Below are positions 24,794-32,468 of a stretch of DNA of 64,000 nt, piece by piece. Location: the NCBI RefSeq assembly GCF_008327685.1, contig NZ_BDDE01000023.1, forward strand, positions 62,001-126,000, given 5' to 3'. Positions within the stretch are counted from its first letter, which is position 1. Each line of letters opens with the position of its first letter. The translations under genes were made by a program, and so were the position numbers. This DNA comes from Actinomadura sp. K4S16 (GTDB lineage: Bacteria > Actinomycetota > Actinomycetes > Streptosporangiales > Streptosporangiaceae). Below the pieces are notes generated by a model. That model worked only from the letters and a program-made list of their open reading frames with translations, did no database searches and was not told the DNA's origin.

Positions 24794-25693
24794 GTGAGCG
24801 ACGCCTTCGCAGAGCCTTTCGAGCAGTACCGCAACCTGCTGTTCGCGGTGGCCTACCGGATGCTCGGCACGGCGGCCGACGCCGAGGACGCCGTCCAGGA
24901 CGCCTGGCTCCGCTGGTCGGCGGGCGACCGCTCCGGCGTCTCCGATCCCAAGGCCTACCTCGTCCGGATCACCACCAACGTCGCGCTCGACCGGCTGCGC
25001 TCGGCGCAGGCCCGGCGCGAGACCTACATCGGGCCGTGGCTGCCCGAGCCGATGCTGACCTCGCCCGACGTCGCCGAGGACGCCGAGATGTCGGAGTCGG
25101 TGTCGATGGCGATGCTCGTCGTCCTGGAGACGCTGAGCCCCCTCGAACGCGCCGTGTTCGTCCTGAAGGAGGTCTTCGGCTACCCCTACGCCGAGATCGC
25201 CCGGGCGCTGGACCGCTCGGAGGCGTCGGTCCGGCAGCTCGGCACCCGCGCCCGCAAGCACGTGGAGGCGCGCCGCCCCCGCTTCGAGGTCGGCGGCGCC
25301 GAGCGGCGCGCCGCCACCGAGCGGTTCTTCGAGGCGGTCCTCGGCGGCGACGTCAACAAGCTCATGGAGGTCCTCGCGCCCGAGGTCGCGCTGTGGTCGG
25401 ACGGCGGCGGCAAGGTCCGGGCGCCGCTCCGGGCGATCTTCGGCGCGGAGAAGGTCGCGCGCTTCCTCTCCGCCATCGGGGGGCAGTCCTACCGGGGCGT
25501 CGACCCGGCCGACATGCGGTTCAGGCGCGTCCAGCTCAACGGCGAGCCGGCGATCGTCGTGGACGGCCCGGACGGGCCGATCAGCGCCGTGTCCGCCGAC
25601 ATCGGCGAGGACGGCCGGATCGCGGCCCTCCACCTGATCGCCAACCCGGACAAGCTGCGCGCGGTCGCGGAGGGGCGCCACCTGCCGATGTGA
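24794..25693 (+). CDS. sigJ: ECF41-type sigma factor (SigJ family) with SnoaL-like C-terminal domain
   Basis: This 299-residue sigma factor has its own regulatory C-terminal domain. Region 2 begins FEQYRNLLFAVAYRMLGT and region 4 ends ASVRQLGTRARKHVEARRP. Three landmarks of ECF41 are all visible: WLPEP between regions 2 and 4, DGGGK and NPDKL in the SnoaL-like extension (about 185-299). In this group the extension replaces a separate anti-sigma factor. ECF41 genes normally neighbour a carboxymuconolactone decarboxylase, oxidoreductase or epimerase gene (COE); none is adjacent here. The GTG at 24794 follows GGTGGAGG; a GTG at 24776 is the alternative. Confidence 0.9.
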   Translation: MSDAFAEPFEQYRNLLFAVAYRMLGTAADAEDAVQDAWLRWSAGDRSGVSDPKAYLVRITTNVALDRLRSAQARRETYIGPWLPEPMLTSPDVAEDAEMSESVSMAMLVVLETLSPLERAVFVLKEVFGYPYAEIARALDRSEASVRQLGTRARKHVEARRPRFEVGGAERRAATERFFEAVLGGDVNKLMEVLAPEVALWSDGGGKVRAPLRAIFGAEKVARFLSAIGGQSYRGVDPADMRFRRVQLNGEPAIVVDGPDGPISAVSADIGEDGRIAALHLIANPDKLRAVAEGRHLPM

Positions 25694-25721
25694 GGGCCGC
25701 CGCCGGCCGGCGAGGCGGCGG

Positions 25722-26222
25722 CTACCGGTCGGCGTGCCGCCGCTTGCCGCCGTACATGCGCGGGGGCGCGCCGGCGGTCGTCGCGGGGGTGGGGACCGGC
25801 CGCACGGCGGCGTACTCCTCGTCCGCCTCCACGGCCTCGTCGGCCGGGGTGAGCCGCACGATCCACGACTCCTCGGCCCACGTCTCGACCTGGCCCTCGT
25901 GTGTCCGGGCGTTGAGGCGCTCCTTGGCGAGGATCGGCGTCACCTCGTCCCACAGCGCCGTGCCGGGCTCGACCCGCTCGGCGTCGGCGACGAACGCGAG
26001 GAGCCGGCCGCCCTTGTCCTTGCTGCGCAGGATCACCGTCACCTGCGCGGCCTCCGGCAGCCCCGGGAGCGGCTGCTCGCCCTCCCCGCCGGTGAGCACG
26101 TACGCCGACCCGTCGTGCCACACGTGCCAGGCGGCGCGCGGCTGGACGAGGCCGGGCAGCTCCAGCCACAGCAGCCCCGACTTCTTGGCCGCCTCCTCCA
26201 CCAGCGCCCTGTTCAGACCCAT
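25722..26222 (-). CDS. Hypothetical protein, possible PNPOx-like split barrel
   Basis: This 166-residue soluble protein is common in Actinobacteria but functionally unassigned. The central segment AAWHVWHDGSAYVLTGGEGEQ followed by VTVILRSKDKGGRLLAFVADAERVEPGT looks like the beta strands of a pyridoxamine-phosphate-oxidase-like split barrel; this is a weak fold guess. The tail is Pro/Arg-rich. It is divergent from the CoA-ester lyase gene with only 39 bases between the starts. Confidence 0.65.
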   Translation of the reverse strand: MGLNRALVEEAAKKSGLLWLELPGLVQPRAAWHVWHDGSAYVLTGGEGEQPLPGLPEAAQVTVILRSKDKGGRLLAFVADAERVEPGTALWDEVTPILAKERLNARTHEGQVETWAEESWIVRLTPADEAVEADEEYAAVRPVPTPATTAGAPPRMYGGKRRHADR

Positions 26223-26247
26223 GCGACGAGGGTCTCATACCGCTGGA

Positions 26248-26253
26248 TAGCAT
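26248..26253 (+). promoter_or_regulatory. -10 element of a likely leaderless mRNA (lyase gene)
   Basis: TAGCAT lies 8 bases before the ATG at 26262 and there is no Shine-Dalgarno sequence, consistent with transcription starting at the initiator codon. Confidence 0.4.
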
Positions 26254-26261
26254 CCGGGGCC

Positions 26262-27200
26262 ATGCGCTCTCGACGTACCACCCTCGCGGTCCCGGGCAGC
26301 AATCCCCGCTTCATCGAGAAGGCGCAGGGGCTGCCCGCCGACGAGGTCTTCCTCGACCTGGAGGACGCCGTCGCCCCGTCGGCCAAGGAGGCCGCCCGCG
26401 CGACCGTGGTCGCCGCGCTCAACGACGGCGACTGGACGGGGAAGACGCGGGTGGTGCGCGTCAACGACCTGGAGACCCACTGGGCCTACCGGGACGTGAT
26501 CGAGGTCGTCGAGGGCGCCGGCGCCGACCTCGACGCGGTCATGCTGCCGAAGGTGTCGGACGCCGGCCACGTCCAGTGGCTCGACCGGCTCCTCACCCAG
26601 ATCGAGCGGGCCATGGGCCTGCCCGTCGGCCGCATCGGCATCGAGGCGCAGATCGAGGACGCCCGCGGCATGGTCAACGTCGACGCCATCGCGGCGTCCT
26701 CGCCGCGGCTGGAGACGCTGGTCCTCGGGCCCGGCGACCTCATGGCGTCGATCAACATGAAGACGCTCGTCGTCGGGGAGCAGCCGCCCGGCTACACCGA
26801 GGGCGACGCCTACCACTACATCCTCATGCGGATCCTGATGGCCGCCCGCGCCCACGACCTCCAGGCGATCGACGGGCCCTACTTCAACGTCCGCGACGTG
26901 GAGGCCTTCACCCGCGTCGCCGAGCGCTCGGCCGCCCTCGGCTTCGACGGCAAGTGGGTGCTGCACCCGTCCCAGATCGAGGCGGGCAACGCGGTCTTCT
27001 CCCCCTCCCAGGACGACTACGACCACGCCGAACTGATCCTGGACGCCTACGAGCACTCGCTCGGCGAGGGACGCGGCGCCGCCCGGCTCGGGGACGAGAT
27101 GATCGACGAGGCGTCCCGGAAGATGGCCCTCGTCGTCGCCGCCAAGGGCAGGGCGGCGGGAATGGCGCGGACGAAGCGCTTCGACCCGCCCGGGAACTGA
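26262..27200 (+). CDS. HpcH/HpaI (CitE-like) CoA-ester lyase
   Basis: This 312-residue TIM-barrel lyase belongs to the citrate lyase beta / malyl-CoA lyase superfamily. Recognisable parts are the start TTLAVPGSNPRFIEKA, the metal and substrate motif FLDLEDAVAPSAK, the barrel strand MLPKVSDA, the conserved glutamate in RIGIEAQIEDARG, and GFDGKWVLHPSQIEAGN, which in the family contacts the acyl-CoA. Members cleave malyl-CoA, citramalyl-CoA or related 3-hydroxyacyl-CoA, or hydrolyse them; the exact substrate cannot be told. The ATG at 26262 is likely leaderless. The CPBP protease gene follows after 74 bases. Confidence 0.88.
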   Translation: MRSRRTTLAVPGSNPRFIEKAQGLPADEVFLDLEDAVAPSAKEAARATVVAALNDGDWTGKTRVVRVNDLETHWAYRDVIEVVEGAGADLDAVMLPKVSDAGHVQWLDRLLTQIERAMGLPVGRIGIEAQIEDARGMVNVDAIAASSPRLETLVLGPGDLMASINMKTLVVGEQPPGYTEGDAYHYILMRILMAARAHDLQAIDGPYFNVRDVEAFTRVAERSAALGFDGKWVLHPSQIEAGNAVFSPSQDDYDHAELILDAYEHSLGEGRGAARLGDEMIDEASRKMALVVAAKGRAAGMARTKRFDPPGN

Positions 27201-27274
27201 AGGACCCGTACGATTCGTCCCAGGTTGTACGCAAGGGTTCGCCGAACACCAGGGTCCACAAGAAGGGGTCGCAC

Positions 27275-28726
27275 GTGGCAGGAGCAGGGGACGGCGACGG
27301 CTGGGCACCCCTAGACCCCGAACTCGGGCGCGAGCCGCGGAGGGACCCGCAGCCGTCCGGCCCCCGGCCCGTGCCGCACGGCGAGGCGCAGCCGCCCGCC
27401 GCCGACTGGCCGTCGCCGGACCAGGCCCAGCCCCAAGACGCCGGATGGCCTCCCGCAGCCCAGCAGCCGTACGGCCCCGGACAGCCGTCCGAGGCCGGGC
27501 AGCCGTACGGAGCCCAGCAGCCCTATGGCGCTCAGGCCTATGGCGCGCAGGGCTATGGCGCCCAGCCCTACGGCACAGGCCAGCCTTACGGAACCGGCCA
27601 GTTGCCCGTGTACAAGCCCGGGATGCCGTACTGGGAGGGGGCGCCTGCGCAGCCGGATGCGTACGGGCCGGGCCCCTACGGCGCCGGGTACGGGATCCAC
27701 GCGGCCAAGCGGCCCTGGACGGTGCCGACGCCGAAGGAGGTCCCGTTCCACCGGCTGGCGCGCAACGAGGCGCACCGGTGGTGGCGCCCGCTGGTCGGCA
27801 CCCTCGGGATCGCCGTCGTCGGGATGGCGCTGGCCGTCGGGCTGATGATCGTGGGGGTCATCGTCCAGGCGCTGGTCACCGGCGAGGCCCCGGACACCTC
27901 CGGGACGGGCGACCAGATCTTCGGCGACCAGACGGCCGACCTGGCCTTCAACCTCGGCGCGCTGGCGCTGTTCCTGCCGGTCGCGCTGCTCGGGGCCTGG
28001 GTCGTCCAGCGGCGGCGGCCGGGAACGCTCTCCTCGGTCGCGGGACGGCTGCGCTGGCGCTGGCTGCTGGCCTGCAGCGGTCTGGCGATCCTGTTCTGCG
28101 CCGTCTCCTACGGGACGGCGATCGTCGCCGGCGCGGCCATGCACGACCAGTCGGGCGGCGACGAGCACTGGGTGGGGTGGGGGAAGTTCGTCGCCCCGGC
28201 CGTCGTCATCATCCTGCTGGTGCCGTTCCAGTCGGCGGCGGAGGAGTACGTGTTCCGCGGCTGGATGCTCCAGGCCGTCGGCGCCTGCACTCTGGAGAAC
28301 GCCAGGGGACGGGCCGGACGCGCCTTCAGCGTCGTGTTCCGCACGCCGTGGCCGGGGATCGTCGTCGGGTCGGCCCTGTTCACGTCGGGGCACGGCTACA
28401 CAGGCTGGGGCATCCTCGACATCTTCGCCTTCGGCGCTATCGCGGCGTGGCTCGCGGTGCGGACGGGCGGGCTGGAGTCCGGCATCGCCCTGCACGTGTT
28501 CAACAACCTGATGGCGTTCCTCGGGCCCGCCGCGGTCGGCCAACTCGACATCGAGCAGGGCAGCGTCCCGTGGCAGGTCGTCGCGGCGGACATCGTCCCG
28601 ATGCTGCTGTACGCGGCCGCCGTCCTGTGGCTGGCGCGGCGGATGCGGGTCCGGACCGTCACGGCCGGCGACGGGGACGGCCAGGCGCCGGTGACGGCGG
28701 CCACCGAGCCCGCGCACGCCTCCTAG
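27275..28726 (+). CDS. CPBP-family intramembrane glutamic endopeptidase with YGAQ-rich N-terminus
   Basis: This 483-residue membrane protease of the CAAX/Abi (CPBP) family has motif 1 as AAEEYVFRGWML (EExxxR), motif 2 as LFTSGHGYTG (FxxxH) and motif 3 as LHVFNNLMAFL (HxxxN); these place glutamate and histidines in the membrane active site. There are about seven membrane helices. The N-terminal 130 residues are cytosolic and low complexity, with repeats of PYG-A-Q and PYGTGQ around 70-100. Substrates are unknown; family members process prenylated or membrane peptides. The GTG at 27275 has AAGGGG upstream. Confidence 0.87.
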   Translation: MAGAGDGDGWAPLDPELGREPRRDPQPSGPRPVPHGEAQPPAADWPSPDQAQPQDAGWPPAAQQPYGPGQPSEAGQPYGAQQPYGAQAYGAQGYGAQPYGTGQPYGTGQLPVYKPGMPYWEGAPAQPDAYGPGPYGAGYGIHAAKRPWTVPTPKEVPFHRLARNEAHRWWRPLVGTLGIAVVGMALAVGLMIVGVIVQALVTGEAPDTSGTGDQIFGDQTADLAFNLGALALFLPVALLGAWVVQRRRPGTLSSVAGRLRWRWLLACSGLAILFCAVSYGTAIVAGAAMHDQSGGDEHWVGWGKFVAPAVVIILLVPFQSAAEEYVFRGWMLQAVGACTLENARGRAGRAFSVVFRTPWPGIVVGSALFTSGHGYTGWGILDIFAFGAIAAWLAVRTGGLESGIALHVFNNLMAFLGPAAVGQLDIEQGSVPWQVVAADIVPMLLYAAAVLWLARRMRVRTVTAGDGDGQAPVTAATEPAHAS

Positions 28727-28748
28727 CTCGTCCGGGAGGGCCGCCCGG

Positions 28749-29138
28749 TCACAGGACGCCCCATTCGGCGAGGGCTCTGAGCAGGCCGGGCGTCATCGGG
28801 AGGCCGTCCATCTCCGCGGGCGGAACCCAGCGCACGTCGGACGCGTCGTCGCCCGCGCGGAGCGTCCCGCCGGTCGCGGTCGCCTCGTAGTCGTGGATCT
28901 CGTAGACGACGCCGCCGGGCCCGGCGCGCTCGACCGTCCCGGCCAGGGCGCCGACGAGGACGTCCAGGCCGGTCTCCTCCCTCAGCTCGCGGACGACCGC
29001 CGCGGGGTCGTCCTCGCCGGGCTCGACCCGCCCGCCCGGAATGGACCACAGGCCCTCGCCGGGCGGATGCCCGCGCCTCACCAGCAGGAACCGCCCCTCG
29101 GCGTCCCGGACGATCCCGCCGACGCAGCGCACTCGCAT
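28749..29138 (-). CDS. NUDIX hydrolase
   Basis: This 129-residue hydrolase cleaves nucleoside diphosphate-linked compounds. The Nudix box is complete: GGRVEPGEDDPAAVVRELRE followed by ETGLD, with the G-x5-E-x7-RE-U-x-EE-x-GU spacing. The short beta-rich body starts MRVRCVGGIVRD. The substrate is not predictable. The ATG at 29138 is divergent from the DUF6758 gene. It is convergent with the CPBP gene, 22 bases apart. Confidence 0.88.
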   Translation of the reverse strand: MRVRCVGGIVRDAEGRFLLVRRGHPPGEGLWSIPGGRVEPGEDDPAAVVRELREETGLDVLVGALAGTVERAGPGGVVYEIHDYEATATGGTLRAGDDASDVRWVPPAEMDGLPMTPGLLRALAEWGVL

Positions 29139-29222
29139 GACCCCATTTTCTCGCCACTTTTCCCTGGCGAGGCCCCCGCCCGCCTTGACGAGGCGGGATG
29201 CGGCCGCGCAAGGTGGTTACTC

Positions 29223-29870
29223 ATGAGGGCGGAGCCCACATGCCCGCGCTGCGGGGGTCCTGTCAGCGCGCCGAACCTCTGGTCCAGCGACTGGAGTTGC
29301 GGCGTGCACGGCGCCGTACTGCCGCGCCAGCCGTCCAAGCGCCCCGGCCCCGAGGGGCTGGCCGCCGTGCTGCGGGACGCGAGGGTCCCCGTCTGGACGC
29401 CCTGGCCGCTCCCGGCGGCCTGGCTCGTCACGGGGTTCACCACGGTCGGGGACGAGCGCTCGGGCGCCCGCGCGACCGCCGTCGCGGTGTCCGGGCCGGG
29501 GCTGCTGCGCGGCCCCGCCGACATGGTCCTGATCGCCGAGGAGCCGGGGATCGGCCTCGGCGCCCACTACGCCGGGCTCGCGGGCCCCGATCCCGGGAAC
29601 GGGTTCAACGGCGGACCGCCGCACGTGAAGCTGGAGGTCGCCGGCCCCGCCGCGACCTGCGGGCAGACGGTGCCGATGTGGACGGTCGGCGACCGCTCCG
29701 ACCGCGCCGCCTACGTCGGCGAGGCGATGGGGAACTGGCTGTGGGCGGTGCTGTGGCCCGCCGACTCCGGGGTGCTCCTGCTGGAGCACCTGACCCTGCT
29801 CGACCTCCGCGAGCCGGGCATGGAGCTCGACCTCCCCTACGGCGCGCACAGCCCCCGCCTCGACGGCTGA
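29223..29870 (+). CDS. DUF6758-type protein with N-terminal zinc ribbon
   Basis: This 215-residue actinobacterial protein of unknown function begins MRAEPTCPRCGGPVSAP, a CxxC half zinc knuckle, followed by SSDWSCGVHGAV, which may give the second cysteine pair. A conserved tryptophan/proline stretch follows (VPVWTPWPLPAAWLVTG), then ADMVLIAEEPGIGLGA. The ATG at 29223 has only a weak GGTGG ribosome site. It is followed 27 bases later by the PHP gene, in the same direction. Confidence 0.78.
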   Translation: MRAEPTCPRCGGPVSAPNLWSSDWSCGVHGAVLPRQPSKRPGPEGLAAVLRDARVPVWTPWPLPAAWLVTGFTTVGDERSGARATAVAVSGPGLLRGPADMVLIAEEPGIGLGAHYAGLAGPDPGNGFNGGPPHVKLEVAGPAATCGQTVPMWTVGDRSDRAAYVGEAMGNWLWAVLWPADSGVLLLEHLTLLDLREPGMELDLPYGAHSPRLDG

Positions 29871-29897
29871 GCCGCGTCCGGTTGGTAGGAAGGGTCC

Positions 29898-30764
29898 ATG
29901 CGGATCGATCTGCACTGCCACAGTGACGCGTCCGACGGCACCCGGCGGCCGGCCGAGGTCGTCCGGCGGGCGCGCGGCAACGGCGTGGACGTCGTCGCGC
30001 TCACCGACCACGACACGGTCGCGGGCTGGGACGAGGCCGCCGCGTCCCTCCCCGACGGGCTGGCGCTCGTCCCCGGCATCGAGCTGTCGTGCAAGGAGGG
30101 CGGCCGGAGCCTGCACATGCTGGGCTACCTGTTCGATCCCGGCGAGCCGGAGCTGGCCGCCGAGCTGGCCCGGATCCGCGACGACCGGGTGATCAGGGCG
30201 CGCGCCATGGTGGAGCGGCTCCGCGAGCTGGGCGCCGGCGTCACGTGGGACATGGTCCGCGCGCTGGCGAGCGGCGAGGCGGTCGGACGCCCGCACATCG
30301 CGCGCGCCATGGTGGAGGCCGGCGTGATCGAGACGGCGGACGAGGCGTTCACGTCCCGATGGATCGCCCAGGGCGGCCGCGTCTACGTCGACCGGTACGC
30401 GCTCGACCCGGAGCGGGCGATCGAGCTGGTCCGCGCCGCCGGGGGAGTGTGCGTGCTGGCGCATCCCCGGGCGCGCCGCCGCGGCTATGTGTTCGAGGAC
30501 GAGGTGATCGAGAGGCTCGCCGCCGCCGGGCTCGCCGGGGTGGAGACCGACCACCCCGACCACGCCCCCGAGGACCGCGCCCGGCTGCGCGGCCTGGCCG
30601 CCGCGCTCGGGCTCGCCGCGACCGGCTCCAGCGACGACCACGGCGCGTTCACCGGCGACCGGATCGGCGCCGAGACCACCGCGCCGGACGCCTTCGAGGC
30701 GCTCCGCGCCGCCGCCACCGGCGGTGATCTCCGTCTGCCCGACCGGGGCGGCGAATCGCGGTAG
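29898..30764 (+). CDS. PHP-domain phosphoesterase (TrpH/YciV-like)
   Basis: This 288-residue metal-dependent phosphatase of the PHP superfamily has the first metal motif MRIDLHCHSDASDG, then ALTDHDTVAGW, GIELSC, VLAHPRARRRG and the terminal GSSDDHGAF. All the histidine and aspartate ligands are present. Relatives hydrolyse 3',5'-nucleoside bisphosphates and short RNA 5' ends, so a nucleotide-recycling role is likely. The ATG at 29898 has TAGGAAGGG upstream. It is in the same direction as the DUF6758 and MBL-fold genes, 10 bases before the latter. Confidence 0.88.
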   Translation: MRIDLHCHSDASDGTRRPAEVVRRARGNGVDVVALTDHDTVAGWDEAAASLPDGLALVPGIELSCKEGGRSLHMLGYLFDPGEPELAAELARIRDDRVIRARAMVERLRELGAGVTWDMVRALASGEAVGRPHIARAMVEAGVIETADEAFTSRWIAQGGRVYVDRYALDPERAIELVRAAGGVCVLAHPRARRRGYVFEDEVIERLAAAGLAGVETDHPDHAPEDRARLRGLAAALGLAATGSSDDHGAFTGDRIGAETTAPDAFEALRAAATGGDLRLPDRGGESR

Positions 30765-30767
30765 GGT
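30762..30767 (+). promoter_or_regulatory. -10 element before the MBL-fold gene (possible leaderless start)
   Basis: TAGGGT lies 7 bases upstream of the GTG at 30775, overlapping the end of the PHP gene, and no ribosome site is visible. Confidence 0.35.
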
Positions 30768-30774
30768 GCGAAGC

Positions 30775-31482
30775 GTGGACGCGCGCATCGAACAGGTGGT
30801 GACGTCGGGGAAGCTCACCCTGGACGACACCGAGTACGACGTCGAGAACAACACCTACATCGTCGGCGACGACGACGAGGTCATCGTGATCGACCCGGCG
30901 CACGACGCCGAGGCCATCCTCAAGGAGGTCGGTGACCGCGAGGTCATGGCCGTCCTGCTGACCGACGGCAACGAGCACCGCCTCAGCGTGGTCCTCGAGG
31001 TCGCCGCCGCCGGCGAGGAGGACGAGGACAACTGGGCGCCGATCGCCCTGCACCGCGCCGACCGGCTGCTGTGGCGCGACTACTTCGGCCGCCTCGCCAA
31101 GGAGGAGGACGACGAGGACGACGCCAAGGCGCTGCGCTCCCTCGAACCCGACATCTGGCTGGAGGACGGCGGCGTCTTCGAGATCGGCGACGCGCAGCTC
31201 GAGATCGTGCACACCCCGGGCCACACCCCCGGCAGCGTCTGCGTGATCAGCGAGCAGCTCGGCCTGCTGTTCTCCGGCGACACGCTGCACCGCGGCCGTC
31301 CCGGCTCGGTCGGCGGCGCCTACGAGGACCTGCGCAAGCAGCTCAACTCGATCGGCGCCCTGCTGACCCCGCTGCCGAAGGACCTGCGGGTCCTGCCCGC
31401 CCAGGGCGAGGAGACCACGGTCGGCGACGAGGACGCCCGCTGGGAGAGCTGGGGCTCGCTGGCGCAGGAGACCGACGACTGA
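30775..31482 (+). CDS. Metallo-beta-lactamase-fold protein lacking most metal ligands
   Basis: This 235-residue protein has the MBL fold of glyoxalase II-like hydrolases. The early strands (NNTYIVGDDDEVIVIDPAHDAE), the HTPGHTPGSV loop and FSGDTLHRG are kept. The first metal motif, HxHxDH in active members, reads DGNEHR after AVLLT, so all its histidines and the aspartate that activates water are gone. The last histidine position reads LPAQGEE instead of LPGHG. Only one metal histidine and the bridging aspartate remain, so normal hydrolysis is unlikely; a binding or structural role is possible. The linker around 80-125 is very acidic. The GTG at 30775 is probably leaderless. Confidence 0.8.
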   Translation: MDARIEQVVTSGKLTLDDTEYDVENNTYIVGDDDEVIVIDPAHDAEAILKEVGDREVMAVLLTDGNEHRLSVVLEVAAAGEEDEDNWAPIALHRADRLLWRDYFGRLAKEEDDEDDAKALRSLEPDIWLEDGGVFEIGDAQLEIVHTPGHTPGSVCVISEQLGLLFSGDTLHRGRPGSVGGAYEDLRKQLNSIGALLTPLPKDLRVLPAQGEETTVGDEDARWESWGSLAQETDD

Positions 31483-31534
31483 CCGATGCCCGGAGCGAAG
31501 CGGAGGGCGGCGGTCAGTCCCCCGTCCCGGGGGG

Positions 31535-31556
31535 TCTGGGGGGTCGTCCCCCCAGA
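31535..31556. repeat. G/C-rich hairpin overlapping a ribosome binding site
   Basis: TCTGGGGGG (31535-31543) and CCCCCCAGA (31548-31556) form a 9-bp stem with the stable-type loop TCGT. It may terminate the MBL gene. Its 3' edge shares two bases with the GAGAGGG ribosome site (31555-31561) of the nuclease gene. Confidence 0.55.
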
Positions 31557-31568
31557 GAGGGCATAGCC

Positions 31569-32468
31569 TTGGAGCAGCTCGGGTTCGAGGGGATGCCCCG
31601 GCGGCTGTACACGTGCACGCCGTCGCGGCTGAACACGTGGCTTGACTGCCCGCGCCGGTACCGGATGACCTACCTCGATCGTCCGATGCCGCCGAAGGGC
31701 CCGCCGTGGGCGCACAACAGCGTCGGGGCGAGCGTGCACAACGCGCTGGCCGGCTGGTGGCGGCTGCCCGTCCAGGAGCGCAGTCCCGAGGCGGCGGGGA
31801 CGCTGCTGGCCCGGGGCTGGCTGACCGACGGCTTCCGGGACGAGGCCCAGTCCGCGCAGTGGCGTGAGCGGGCCCGGGAGATGACGGAGCGGTACGTCGC
31901 GGGGCTCGACCCGTCCGACGAACCGCTCGGCGTCGAGCGCACCGTGGCGACCCGCACCGACCGGATCGCGGTGTCCGGGCGCATCGACCGGCTCGACGCG
32001 CGGGGCTCCGAGCTCGTCGTCGTCGACTACAAGACGGGGCGGCACGTCCTCACCGCCGACGACGCCCGCGGCTCGCTGGCGATGGCGATCTACGCGGTGG
32101 CGGCGTCGCGCGTCCTGCGCCGCCCGTGCCGCCGCGTCGAGCTGCACCACCTTCCGTCCGGTGAGGTCGCGGTGTGGGAGCACACCGACGAGTCGCTGGC
32201 CCGGCACATCCGGCGCGCCGAGCAGATCGCCGCCGAGGCCGCGGCCGCCGACGACGCCTACCGTGAGATCGCCGGTCCCGCCAAGGGGAACCGCACCGTG
32301 CCGAGGCCCCGTGACGGGGAGGTCGACCACGGCCCGTTCGACGAGTCGTTCCCGCCGCGTCCGGGGAACCTGTGCTCGTGGTGCGACTTCGCCCGCCACT
32401 GCCCCGAGGGCCGGGAGGCCGCCCCGCGCAAGGAGCCGTGGGCGGCGCTCCCCGTCGACGCCGTCTAG
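31569..32468 (+). CDS. RecB-like PD-(D/E)XK nuclease family protein
   Basis: This protein of about 299 residues is of the RecB/Cas4-like nuclease family, presumably acting on DNA ends in repair. The opening CTPSRLNTWLDCPRRYRMTY is the family start with the first cluster cysteine. The nuclease core is in GRIDRLDARGSELVVVDYKTG (D...D-x-K), and the C-terminal LCSWCDFARHCPEG completes the four cysteines of a probable 4Fe-4S cluster. The TTG start at 31569 is favoured because GAGAGGG lies 7 bases upstream; the ATG at 31593 is the alternative. The stop overlaps the stop of the convergent oxygenase gene. Confidence 0.86.
   Translation: MEQLGFEGMPRRLYTCTPSRLNTWLDCPRRYRMTYLDRPMPPKGPPWAHNSVGASVHNALAGWWRLPVQERSPEAAGTLLARGWLTDGFRDEAQSAQWRERAREMTERYVAGLDPSDEPLGVERTVATRTDRIAVSGRIDRLDARGSELVVVDYKTGRHVLTADDARGSLAMAIYAVAASRVLRRPCRRVELHHLPSGEVAVWEHTDESLARHIRRAEQIAAEAAAADDAYREIAGPAKGNRTVPRPRDGEVDHGPFDESFPPRPGNLCSWCDFARHCPEGREAAPRKEPWAALPVDAV

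Noticed and set aside
23380..26250. 956-codon plus frame over the MgtE-N/CBS and sigma factor genes
   Set aside because: It is a composite shadow of three real genes in other frames.
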